64,000 bases of DNA from Parietaria judaica. Taxonomy: Eukaryota > Streptophyta > Magnoliopsida > Rosales > Urticaceae. This document shows, piece by piece, positions 22,688-32,514 of the stretch. A program made the translations under genes and the position numbers. The notes below the pieces were generated by a model, which saw nothing but the letters and a program-made list of their open reading frames with translations, searched no databases and was not told where the DNA came from. The DNA lies in the NCBI GenBank assembly GCA_954871525.1, contig OX940869.1, positions 24,456,001 to 24,520,000 of the forward strand. Reading direction: 5' to 3'. Position 1 is the stretch's first letter; each line of letters opens with the position of its first letter.

Positions 22688-23748
22688 TCATTGTTCTGAT
22701 AGCCCGCGTGCGTAAATTTCCGCGGCATATCTCAATCTGGCTTGATCTACCAATTTGTCGCTGAATAAGTCAAGCGGGCGGTTTACCATATCGAGCTCTA
22801 TGAACTTCATGCAGAAGACCCCACAATCTCCGGTTCCTCCCGTTGGCGATCTATTTTGAGGGCAAGCCTCCCGCCTCCACGTCCACTCTCTCCCTTCGAG
22901 ACGTTTAAAGTGATCATCGAATGTCAAAATCCAAGGTAAAATTTTCTTCGGACCACGCATGACTTCATCAAGTTTCTTATCATTGGCGTACGTAATGGTA
23001 GAATCGTACAGGACAAACTCTGCCTTCAATAAATCCGCCTCGCATGAAATCCAGTGCTGAATGTCAAGGTTTATCGGGAAGTAGAGACGCTCTTTATTCA
23101 CCCATCCGCGTTCGTATACCCTTCCGCCCGTACCGTTGAGCCATTCCATAATGGTTACTGGGATAATTTCATCGCGATTTAAATCCTTTTGTTTAGCATC
23201 GAGAGCCCAATGGCTCAAGGTACACATGAACAACGTCGGGAGAACGACGATTTTATCCGAATCCGGAATAGTCTCTGGAAGCTCAATCAGTCTCTTTGAG
23301 AGGCCGGCAATGATTTCGTCTAGGTGCTGCAATTAATTGTAAATTGATTCAATGTTATAATAGAAATAAATTATTAAATTATTAATGTAATTCTTGAAGA
23401 CTGCTTACGTCATCTTCAAGCCATTTGGATTGGGTCAAGAGGGTATGCCACCACTTGTAGTCTCTTTTTTGCAGCACGTATCTCTTACCACCCGTTGCGT
23501 CTTTTTTGATCTTATTCCAAGCACTCATGAACTGATCGTAGATATCAGCAAGACATATAGCAAGCGGGTCGAAGGCAAGAGCCGCACTACGATTTCCCTG
23601 TTTGATCTGGAAGTAAACAGATATTGTTACTTATGCTTACCGCTATTCATAGTAATTAAATAATACCGCTATTCATAGTAAATAAATAATACCGATACTG
23701 TCAACTACGATAACCGCTATGTAAGATTTATTCTAAAATATTTGTACC

Positions 23749-24368
23749 GCTCTAGAACCGCCAAGTTTGACGATGGCGTTGGCCGCTTCATTCTCCTCCT
23801 TACGATTCTCCTCCTCCTCAATCTTCCGCGCCTCCTCCTCCTGCTTCTCCTTCTCCTCCTTCGTCCGTTTCCTCTCCTCCTCTTTCTCTTCCCTCATCCG
23901 CTTCCTCTCCTCCCCAATATTCTGCGCCTCCTCCTCCAGCTTCTCCTTCATCCGCTTCCTCTCCTCCTCCTCCTTCTCCTTCTCCTCCTTCATCCGCTTC
24001 CTCTCCTCCCCAATCTTCCGCGCCTCCTCCTCCAGCTTCTCCTTCATCCGCTTCCTCTCCTCCTCCTCCTTCTCTTTCTCCTCCTTCATCCGCTTCATCT
24101 CCTCCTCCAGCTTTTCCTTCTCCTCCTTCATCCGCTTCCTCTCCTCCCCAATCTTCCGCGCATTCTCCTCCTCCTTCTCCTTCTTCCGCTTCCTCTCCTC
24201 CTCAATCTTCCTCGCCTCATCCTCCTCCTCCTCCTCCTCCTCCTTCTCCTCCTCATTTCGCTTCCTCTCCTCCTCAATCTTCCGCGCCTCCTTCTCTTTC
24301 TCCTTCTCCTCCTCAATCTTCCGCGCCTCCTCCCCCTCCTCCTCCTCCTCGACATTGACTCCTTCCAC
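23749..24368 (-). repeat. Repetitive Glu/Lys/Arg coiled-coil coding tract
   Basis: GA-rich minus-strand coding sequence. Repeats of ERKRMKEEKEKEEEERKRMK and LEEEARKIGE-type units of 21-33 residues predict a long charged coiled coil inside the DUF1985/Ulp1 protein. The opposite strand shows long Leu- and Ser-rich ORFs that are shadows of this repeat. Confidence 0.8.
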
Positions 24369-25439
24369 CTAGTACGACTTCGCCACTTCGCGGGCATATT
24401 CAAATGGATCGGAATGATTAGACCTTTCCTCCGCTTCATTCTTCTCTCTCGCAACGTCGGCATCATACATATCTTGGTACTGAGAGACCAATCCTTCACT
24501 TAAGTTCAAATATTGATCGACGACGTCACTCGCAGGCACCAGTGACAAATGAGCAGCACCACCGTCTGTTTCTTGAACCTGACGCAATCCTTCAGATGAG
24601 CCCAGTTTGTCAATTGCCTCCTGCTCCCGAATGTTGTCATTCGTACTCGGGCGGGAATTCACATCCAGAGGTTCTATCTCAGCGTCAGAATGCTATGAAT
24701 TCGAGGCCTCCCTCGACGATACTCGGCTTGAAGGCACCCCCGATCGCAAATATCTATATAAGCACCTTGCCGCTTCTGTTACTGCATCCTCCTCATGGTC
24801 GGGAGGGGAAGGCTGTCGCTGACCAAGCAACATACTGGTGGAGTTGTGCAATAATCGAGTTATCAAATCTACACAGTGCGATAGATTTTGTTGATCCGAT
24901 GCCGAATGAGGAGTGGTCGCCGTCTCATTTTCCCGTCGTTCAACCCTCCGACGCTTGTTCGGGGTTTTGGACGCCGAGACGGGAGCGGTGGAGTGGGTAC
25001 TCTGTCTCTTTCTTGAGACTTATGGTGGCGATGATCCACTATCGGACGTGCTCTGGCTCTTAACGTACCGTCGGTTGCGACGTGGGCGTCCAGACGCCAA
25101 AACAGGGCTCGGTCTCTCACCTCCGCGTCGTTGGGACTTGGAAACCAACTTCTTCTCTCTTGGAGGGGGTGAAGGCGATTTACGTTGCCTCCCGGAGTAT
25201 GTTCTCCGTGCCGCTCTACGAGGAGGAGCATTCTCTTCCTCTCCCGGCCGTTTTTCCCGCGCAGGTGCCGTAGGGGGAGGCGTCTAAATGATCCGCTCAC
25301 CCCTCTCCAAGAAATCCACGAGCGTCTCAAAGTTCAAGTTTGGAGACTTTACACGCGGTGGGAGAGATTGAATGGACAACATCGCTTCTTCCTCTGGTGT
25401 GGGAAAGAGCATACTCTTTTGTTCCTGTAATATAATATT

Positions 25440-25768
25440 GGATATCATTACTTAGTTACCGCCAGAGATGACTATAACCGCTATGTTACCGCTATCATAT
25501 CTGCTATACCGCTACAAACGACTATAACATCTATGTTACCGCTATTATATAACCGCTATGTTACCGCTATCATATCTGCTATACCGCTACAAGCGACTAT
25601 AACCTCTATGTTACCGCTTTTATATAACCGCTATGTTACCGCTATAACAGCTATGTTACCGCTATCATATATGATATACTGCTACAAACGACTATAACAT
25701 CTATGTTACTGCTATGATATAACTGCTATGTTACCGCTATCATATCTGCCACGTGTAGAGCAACTGAC
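25440..25768. repeat. ACCGCTAT motif array in the third intron of the DUF1985/Ulp1 gene
   Basis: Units starting GACTATAAC (about 25470, 25519, 25594, 25689) contain ATGTTACCGCTAT and CTATACCGCTAC phrases. Twelve ACCGCT copies were counted within about 300 bp. The array fills the intron between the acceptor at 25437 and the donor at 25768 of the minus-strand gene. Confidence 0.85.
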
Positions 25769-26824
25769 CTCTGGAGCACTTTTCAAAATAACGGGGGTGA
25801 TATCTTCGAACTCCTTATGTTTTGTCCCGATTGGCCTAGTTTTCCATCTACACATACGAGGTGCGCCGGCGGGCGCTTCTCGAGGGTCAGATAAGTACGC
25901 TGTCACCGCCGGCAAACACTCATACGCCAAAAACTGCATGAAGTTTGAATGTTAATTTGAATTATGCGTAAGAACCATTTATGCGGTGAAAATAAATAGA
26001 TTCAAACACTTTACATATACCTGTATCGGGTGAACGAACCCCAGAAGGGTCATATCTACACAATTTATTTTTTTCTTGACGAGAAAATACTTATCCACCA
26101 GTTCCCTCGACAGCTTATGATGAAGCTGCTTCATTGAGTACTCGAAGGACACTGTCCCCCAAGGATAGCCGACGAAGAAAGCAATGTCCTCTACCATTGC
26201 AAGCAGATCATCATCCGGCATCTGCGTCGGTCTGTCCTTGAAACAGATCACTCCGAAGACGATGCACAGGCAGGCCAAACACTTTTTATCATCGCTGCCC
26301 AATGGTTTTTTATGAATATCCTTAAGTCGATCCTGAATATTCTTGACAGTAATCCGCTTCTTCTCCGAATGCCATAAGCGTTTTTTGAAATCATTGTAGA
26401 ACTCTCGTGATTGATCCTCGGTTTGAGGTAACTTTGGCACCGGGTGGCAAAGCAGCCCGGTGATGATGGCGAATTCCCGAATGTTGTATCGCAGTGGGAC
26501 GTTGTTTACCAAGAACCACAGCTCACCTGCGTCCCTTTGTTCTGTCGTCATTCTCACCATCAAACTCCACAACAATTGGGCAGCGTGCTCGTAGTGTGTT
26601 GGGACATCTAATAGATGCCCAAATTGTGTGTCCCGGAACCACTGAAGCTCATCCTCATTCAGTGATCCTTTAATGATAGTCGTCACTGTTTCGAATTGAG
26701 TTTGCCTGGTGGTAAGCTTATTCTTGTAGTGTTCATTCTCCTGCAACTCAGTATGTAGAACTAACGGCTGCTGCAAATCGAATCAAGAATAAGATATTAA
26801 ATCGAATCGAATCAAGAATAAACC

Positions 26825-26960
26825 GGTAAAACTAGCGGTATTTTTTTATGAATAGCGGTATAGGTTACCTGCGGTGTGGATACCGCTAGTCAAAACATAG
26901 CGGTATGGCTACCGCAAGCCAAACATAGCGGTATGGCTAGCGGTAGTTTACCAAACCATA
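26825..26960. repeat. TAGCGGTA cluster in the first intron of the DUF1985/Ulp1 gene
   Basis: Six AGCGGT/ACCGCT copies lie within about 110 bp (26834-26945), including CATAGCGGTATGGCTA written twice. They sit inside the intron between the six-base first coding exon and the DUF1985 exon. Confidence 0.75.
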
Positions 26961-27751
26961 CCGAGAGTCGTCAAATATTACTACATCCATCATCTCAGTA
27001 TTCCTTTAAATCTTAAACTAGACCAAACCCTAAAATCCATGTACACTATGTAAACCCTAACATCGATACAAGTTCAAAGTTCAAACAGTACCAGAAACAT
27101 CGAAAAGTTTAAAAATAGACATTTACCTCCATTGAAGATGATTAGTATATGCCGGAGAACAACAAAAGACGATGATCGGTTCCGAAATATGCTTCTTGTT
27201 TCCTGGTTGCACGTCTCGAACGAAAGAAGAAGATGGTCGTTTATGCAGCAGTCGGAAGGAAAGACAAGAGAGACACGAAAGTATGCCGTCGGTTGTTGGA
27301 AGGAGGTCGGAGGATGAATCGTCGATGGTGGTGGAAGGATCAAAGAGGGTCGGTTTAGGAGGGAAAACGAGGGGAAGACGAAGAATAGCAATATTATAAA
27401 ATCTTACTGTATCAGCTACCGCAAAGGGTAAATTCGAGATTTCGTAAAATACAATGTAAATCAAAAGGGCAAAATCATCATTCCAAGTTCTTTAGATTTA
27501 ACAATAATGCGAACAGGAAATAAGGGATTTAAAAATAAATGTAAAATAAATAGCAGGTTATAACGAGGGTATGCAGCGAAACGACATCTTAGATAAGGTC
27601 TTTCAGCCAAATGTTTCTCACTCATCATACAATTTCTCATTTCCAACAGAACAGTCACGATGGTCACTTCCCAGAAGTCAATCTCTCTCTAACACACCAG
27701 TGTCCACCTTCCCCACTCTCTCTCTCTCTCCCCAAAACCCATCTTCCCAAA

Positions 27752-29773
27752 ATGCCCCTCCCTTCCGCCATCACCGTCTTCCTCCTCCTCCTCATCGCCG
27801 GCGCCGGCGCCGCCGCGCCGATCATCGGCCTGGACGCGTTCCTCTCCCGGCAGTCGGCGCTGGACCCGCACGCCACCAACGACACCTTCCTCTCCCTCTC
27901 CTCCTCCGTCAAATCCTCCCTCTCTCTCTCCTCCTCTCTCTCCCACCGAACCTCCGCTCTCATCTCCTCCCTCCTCTCCATCTCCGTCCCCTTCTCCCTC
28001 CACGTGCGCTTCGTCTCCTCCTCCGGCGACCTCTCCGACGCCTCGCTCTTCGAGTCCTTCCTCGCCGCCGCCAACCCCGCCGGCGACTTCCACGTCATCA
28101 CCCCGTTCGACTCCCTCGGCCGGAGACTCGCCGTCGGTCACTCCCTCCACCTCGACGTCTCCCACTCGCCTGCGCTCGCTTCGCGCCTCTCGCAGACGCT
28201 TAGATCCGAGATCGACAAAACCCCATCGAGCCTCCGATCGAGCCTCCTCTCGGTCCCGTTCGCTGCGATCGATCAGGTGATCAAGCAGGACTTCGATAAG
28301 GAGCAGCTCGTCCATGGCGTTTACCTCTACTTTCTCGACCTCGGTCAGCAGTCGAAGCCCTATGCTTACAGCTATGGCTCTGGAGATTCTTCGCCGGCGT
28401 TTTCGAGGTGTTCGGGGAGCGTTTGGACCGGGAAGGAGAGGTATATCTGGGTGGATTTGGGCGCCGGGCCCGTCGATTACGGTCCGGCGATCTCCGGTGA
28501 TGGAGTTCTTCCCCGCGGCGAGTTTCATCCTCTGGCAACGCTCCACGGGAAGCCGAAATCGCAGAAGAGCTTGGTCGCGGACCTCGCGTCGCTGGTCTTG
28601 AGTGCTTACCAGGTTCTTCTTGTTCCTTCTTTGAGAATTCCGGTGCCTTTTGAGAGTTCTTTGGTTGTTCAGTTCATACATGTTTATGGGGTTGAAAATG
28701 GCGATCCAGCTGGTCTCGATTTGAAATCGATTGAGAGAACGTTCAAGGACGAGGCTAGTGATCACGGGCTTTTGCTCGCCGAGCAATCTCTGGTGTTTAA
28801 AACTCATAAAGTTAGTTACTCGGAGTGTGCGATTTGCTCGTTTGCGATTTCTCGGGCGACTAATTCGTTAACTTCAAGGTATCTCTTCGAGAACTATACC
28901 ATGATAGTGAATGAGTACTTGGATTCAAAGCGTTTGCACAGAATTTTGTCGGATTCTGCCGAGGAATTCAGGAAGGTGGCAGGAATTCATGATGAGGATA
29001 TCGGTAGGGTGCTTCCGGTTTATGTGTTTGATTTGGATGTGCATTCGATCTTGCTGCTCGATCGGTATCACCAATCTGTCGCGTTCAAGGACATGGTCAT
29101 TGCCGTTAGGACGAAGAACACACAGACCGTGAGCGATTACAGCTGTAATGGCCGCCATGTGTTTACACAGACGAGGGAGCTCGAGAGACCGATCGTGGGC
29201 TCAATTTTGCAGAGCATGTGGGGCGTTTCGCCTACACACATGCTGTGGAGCCCTAGACACAACTCTACTTTGGTAGATTACACGTGGAGTGTCGGTCAGA
29301 CTCCGTTCGGCCCATTTTCCGAGAGCTCGACTTTGTCTTTTGTACAGAAAGACGCTGCTCGGAGAAACCTTATCTTGACAACTTTGAACTACAGCATAAC
29401 GAGCGCTATCGATGTTCTTGAATCCATTGCTGCTCACGGCGGCGAGAGAAAGATGTTGAAGCATAACCACCACGTTGAGTTTATTCAGAGATGGAATCTG
29501 TTCAAGTACAAGTTGGATAAGGCGGTCTCAGCGTTGTCACGGTTGGACTTCGAGACGGCTCTGTACTACTTACGGTCGTCGGATCATGACTTATTTTCCA
29601 TACATTCACTTGTCTATAACGCGTCCCAAGATCTGGAGGCTTCGCTTGTTTGTTTCAAGGACCCGCCGTTCCCGTGGGCTTCAGTTTCCATGATGATGGG
29701 AACTTCCTTCGTGCTGTGTTATCTTTTTGCCAAAAGAGACAGACTTTTCAGAAACAAGAGAAAGCAATTTTGA
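27752..29773 (+). CDS. Conserved plant single-exon membrane protein, function unknown
   Basis: An intronless ORF of 673 residues. The first ATG after a pyrimidine-rich leader gives a signal peptide (PSAITVFLLLLIAGAGAAAP), so I start there rather than at upstream in-frame codons. The mature part has serine-rich segments, then a large conserved lumenal or extracellular region with paired Cys (SECAICSF) and likely N-glycosylation sites (for example NDT, NSTL). One transmembrane segment lies near the C-terminus (WASVSMMMGTSFVLCYLF), followed by a short basic tail (KRDRLFRNKRKQF). A type I single-pass protein of the secretory pathway is predicted. From memory it resembles the uncharacterised Arabidopsis At3g28720/At5g58100 group. 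No enzymatic motif is recognised. Codons in the 5' third are strongly C-rich. Confidence 0.8.
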   Translation: MPLPSAITVFLLLLIAGAGAAAPIIGLDAFLSRQSALDPHATNDTFLSLSSSVKSSLSLSSSLSHRTSALISSLLSISVPFSLHVRFVSSSGDLSDASLFESFLAAANPAGDFHVITPFDSLGRRLAVGHSLHLDVSHSPALASRLSQTLRSEIDKTPSSLRSSLLSVPFAAIDQVIKQDFDKEQLVHGVYLYFLDLGQQSKPYAYSYGSGDSSPAFSRCSGSVWTGKERYIWVDLGAGPVDYGPAISGDGVLPRGEFHPLATLHGKPKSQKSLVADLASLVLSAYQVLLVPSLRIPVPFESSLVVQFIHVYGVENGDPAGLDLKSIERTFKDEASDHGLLLAEQSLVFKTHKVSYSECAICSFAISRATNSLTSRYLFENYTMIVNEYLDSKRLHRILSDSAEEFRKVAGIHDEDIGRVLPVYVFDLDVHSILLLDRYHQSVAFKDMVIAVRTKNTQTVSDYSCNGRHVFTQTRELERPIVGSILQSMWGVSPTHMLWSPRHNSTLVDYTWSVGQTPFGPFSESSTLSFVQKDAARRNLILTTLNYSITSAIDVLESIAAHGGERKMLKHNHHVEFIQRWNLFKYKLDKAVSALSRLDFETALYYLRSSDHDLFSIHSLVYNASQDLEASLVCFKDPPFPWASVSMMMGTSFVLCYLFAKRDRLFRNKRKQF

Positions 29774-31377
29774 AGCTGACCGATCAATTTTCGAGCCATT
29801 CGGAGAACAGAGAAAATAGGGACGGTTATATTTCGGCGAAAGAGCTTAACCAGAGGTCAGAAACTAGAACTTAATTTGCTCGAAATTTTGTCTTGGTGTG
29901 AGCTATTTACTCTGTCCTGTTACTCAATTTCTTATAAAAGCACATTCTTAGTTTTTTCGTTATCAAAGTGAATCTCAGTGTAGCTTCAATGCTGTATTAT
30001 GCCTCTCTCTTTTAATTCTTTCCGATTCTGCCCCTGCTGCTTCGGAATTTTTATTTAGTACGTGGATGCTTTTATTTATTTATTTTTTGGCAAATGAGCA
30101 AGTTTACTATAGGAAACGGTTTATTCATTTATGCTGTCTAGGTACTACAGAGAATATCCTGTATGATATCTCTTAGACCTTTAATTATTACTTATATAAT
30201 AAAACCTCTTATTTATGCCTAGGTAAATAGGGGCATTTTGGTACAGTACAACTTCGTTAAATTAATACTCGATAAATTAATAACCTCGATAACTAACATG
30301 ACTAAATTTTACAATCGATAAAATAATATAATTCTCTAGTCTCAGCTGTATTAATTTGTAGAGGTTTTAATGTAGTTTTATCAAGTAGGTATTAGGGTTT
30401 CCTAATCCTTATTTAGGCACCTTATCCTAGGGAGCAGCACCTACATATTGTCTCTTATGTCTTTAGGGAGAGTTCGGGCCGGGCTCTCCAAGGAACAGCT
30501 GTTACGATTGTTATTCGGTTATAGTTATTCTATAAAACTATTGGGAATTCATCTCTTAGGTCCTATCATTATCATATATAATATCTTGATGTGAAATGTT
30601 TGCCTTTTATCATCATGAAGCACGAACGTAGAATCGTAAATTATAAAATTATGTAAGCACCCAAAATACACTGCAGTTGTTAAATGATGAAGTTGATTTG
30701 TTTTCTTAGGAATTCACCGATCTCTGTTGTATTCCGTGGCGGAGAAGGAAGGACAAACTTGTAACTTAGCCTAGACACTTCTGTATGCTTTGTTAGGGGT
30801 ATTTTGGGTGTTATGGACTTATGGGGATGAGCAAATCCCATATAAGCTGCAAAACACATAGCTAGCTTTTTATATTTTGTTAGTTTTCCTTTCAAGACAT
30901 CTTATGGAGAGTGTTCGCCTTGCTCTCGAACGGAATATATTTTATGATGTTTTTTTTTTTATTGAAAAGAATGTTCGGGCATTGACCGTTGTGTTGAATT
31001 TCTGTCGACCTGTTACTTTGCGCTTGGTTTGTATGGTTCCTATCTTCCTAAGTCCTATAATATTTATAGACGACTAAAGAACTAACTATGAACGAAATTG
31101 ATTATATATCGGTTATTATCTTGTTCTTTTTTTTTTTTTTTTTAAAAAGATCAATATCCGTGGAATGAAGTTACTTTGTCAACTACAGGCCCTTGGTTAG
31201 TATCGTCGGAGGAAGAACAAGACGGTCGTTTTATGATTTTTCCTTTAATATTATATCATGGGCTTTTCTGTCAAAATAGTCATCAAGGTTATTTTAGTAT
31301 TTATTTACCTATTTTTCCTTAGGTTTGCGTGTCATCAGATAGGCGCCAACACTTAGCCGTCGGTGTATTCATGCTTT
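29774..31377. other. 3' UTR and intergenic DNA with dispersed repeat remnants
   Basis: AT-rich sequence without a gene. Two remnants of a dispersed repeat with a GGGAGAGTTCGGGCCGGGCT-type core lie near 30467-30580 and 30905-30940. They are related to pieces near 32303, 33500, 33643 and 41720. Confidence 0.4.
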
Positions 31378-31385
31378 GTTTGGAT
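31378..31385. other. Target-site duplication of the hAT-like element, left copy
   Basis: GTTTGGAT, repeated exactly at 32276-32283 on the other side of the element. Eight bases is the duplication length of hAT transposons. Confidence 0.8.
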
Positions 31386-32275
31386 CAAGGTTCCAAAAAT
31401 CGCGAAAATCGAGCGATTATCGTTCGATTAATCGAAGAAATGGTGTTCTCGGTAACTTATCTCTAGTAATCGCTGTCGTTTTATACTTTTCGAAATTTTT
31501 TGAACCGAAAACTTTGGTACTTATCGCTGCAACTTTTCAAGAGCAAAATAATGATAATCGGAGGACTTTTTGTCCAAATTTGGGTAAGTTCGAAAATTTT
31601 GATATCATTGTGGCAAAAGTACATATGTTTCGGAAATTGTTGATTTGAGTTAGTTACTCGAATATTTTGGTGTAATTTCGTTTTATAAAATTGTATATAA
31701 TTTTAAAACTAATCGGTTTGCATAATTGTTTTTTTAATTTGAAGTTTTTCTGAATTGTGATATCATTGTGGCAAAAGTACATATGTTTCGGAAATTGTTG
31801 ATTTGAGCTAGTTACTCGAATATTTTGGTGTAATTTCGTTTTATAAAATTGTATATAATTTTAAAACTAATCGGTTTGCATAATTTTTTTTTAAAATTTG
31901 AAGTTTTTCTGAATTGTGATATCATTGTGGCAAAAGTACATATGTTTCGGAAATTGTTGATTTGAGCTAGTTACATTAGTATGAGACTTGGTTTGTGGCT
32001 TATATATTATATTTTGTATGAGACTTTTATGTTTATATTTTGTGACATTAGTATTTTATGTTATGTTTTTAGTGTAAAATATGTGTGACATTTTTTTATA
32101 GGTTTTCCATCGATAAATCCATCGATAAACGATTAATCCATCGATAAGTTCGATAAGTTTCGATAACGGCAAACGATAATTTTTATAGGTTTTCCGTCGA
32201 TAAATCCATCGGCAAACGATTAATCCATCGATAACGGCAAACGATTTATCGGCCAAAACGGCATTTTGATCCTTG
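31386..32275. mobile_element. Non-autonomous hAT-like element
   Basis: The 890-bp element starts CAAGGTTCCAAAAATCG. The complement of its end starts CAAGGATCAAAATGCCG, giving imperfect 17-bp terminal inverted repeats. It is flanked by the 8-bp duplication GTTTGGAT. Inside are about 2.4 tandem copies of a 158-160 bp unit and, near the right end, a degenerate CGATAAATCCATCGATAAAC series. No transposase is present. Confidence 0.8.
31601..31980 (+). repeat. Tandem repeat, 158-160 bp unit, inside the hAT-like element
   Basis: Units start GATATCATTGTGGCAAAAGT at 31601, 31759 and 31919. The first two full units are almost identical. The third is truncated after GAGCTAGTTAC. Confidence 0.88.
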
Positions 32276-32514
32276 GTTTGGATTGTCTTTCCTTTACATC
32301 ACGGGGAGCGTTTTGACCGTGCGCTCGAAGGAAAGGTCGCTTGTTATGTCCGTATGATTATCGTAATAAAGTGAAAAGGGGATTCATCTTTCCGGTTGGT
32401 CGATTTCTTGTATTCGGAATTGTTACTTGGATCCCATCACAACATTATTGTACTAATTACCAGTAATAGAAAGTGCTATATTTGGCAATTTCCAATTCCA
32501 CACATGCAAACCGG

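Larger units (their letters stand above)
22688..27136 (-). pseudogene. DUF1985 / coiled-coil / Ulp1 cysteine protease gene of the MULE (VANC-like candidate)
   Basis: Minus-strand exons: 27136-27131 (ATGGAG), about 26774-26021, 25933-25769, 25436 to about 23749, about 23607-23407 and about 23329-22688. Exon 2 is a DUF1985 domain (ELWFLVNNVPLRYNIREFAI, ITGLLC). Exon 3 continues it (LAYECLPAV, RMCRWKTRPIG). Exon 4 is a basic/proline-rich linker, then a Glu/Lys/Arg coiled coil of about 200 residues. The last exon is a C48/Ulp1 protease domain keeping His (DIQHW), Asp (LYDST), Gln (CPQNR) and Cys (GDCGVFC). Exon 4 has four in-frame stops, at 25284-25286, 25020-25022, 24693-24695 and 24369-24371. 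They are all TAG or TAA and fit C-to-T changes of CAG/CAA. Otherwise the frame stays open. The gene is convergent with MURA. Related proteins are the VANC anti-silencing factors and KI-MULE proteases; the function here is inferred. Confidence 0.82.
15885..27450. mobile_element. VANDAL-like Mutator-like element (MULE) island, ends uncertain
   Basis: The island holds a MURA transposase (+, 16725-18869), an unrecognised decayed ORF (+, 21268-21870) and a convergent DUF1985/Ulp1 gene (-, 27136-22688). Its non-coding parts carry about 55 AGCGGT/ACCGCT copies by hand count. I found only one in recognisable coding sequence (near 24983) and very few elsewhere in the window. I searched both flanks by eye for terminal inverted repeats and 9-bp target duplications and found none convincing, so the limits are placed just outside the outermost motif and gene-leader sequences. 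MULEs with a MURA gene plus a DUF1985/Ulp1 gene are a known plant class (KI-MULE, VANDAL). VANDAL members typically lack inverted termini. Confidence 0.7.

Noticed and set aside
22000..22690. Regularly spaced TAGCGGTA repeats considered as a CRISPR-like array
   Set aside because: Plant nuclear DNA, repeats far too short, spacing irregular and no cas genes; they are part of the MULE motif array.
23742..24503. Long plus-strand Leu- and Ser-rich ORFs opposite the Ulp1 gene
   Set aside because: They are antisense readings of the repetitive Glu/Lys/Arg coiled-coil codons (CTC/TCC runs) and have no recognisable protein features.
15690..27430. AATTTACCCT near 15700 and, inverted, near 27430 as MULE terminal inverted repeats
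   Set aside because: Only about 10 bp match, the outer flanks do not pair and no 9-bp duplication was found; not enough to set element ends.
27689..28807. 372-residue minus-strand ORF opposite the membrane protein gene
   Set aside because: Low-complexity Gly/Glu/Arg translation of the C-rich 5' part of a clearly coding plus-strand gene; no domain.
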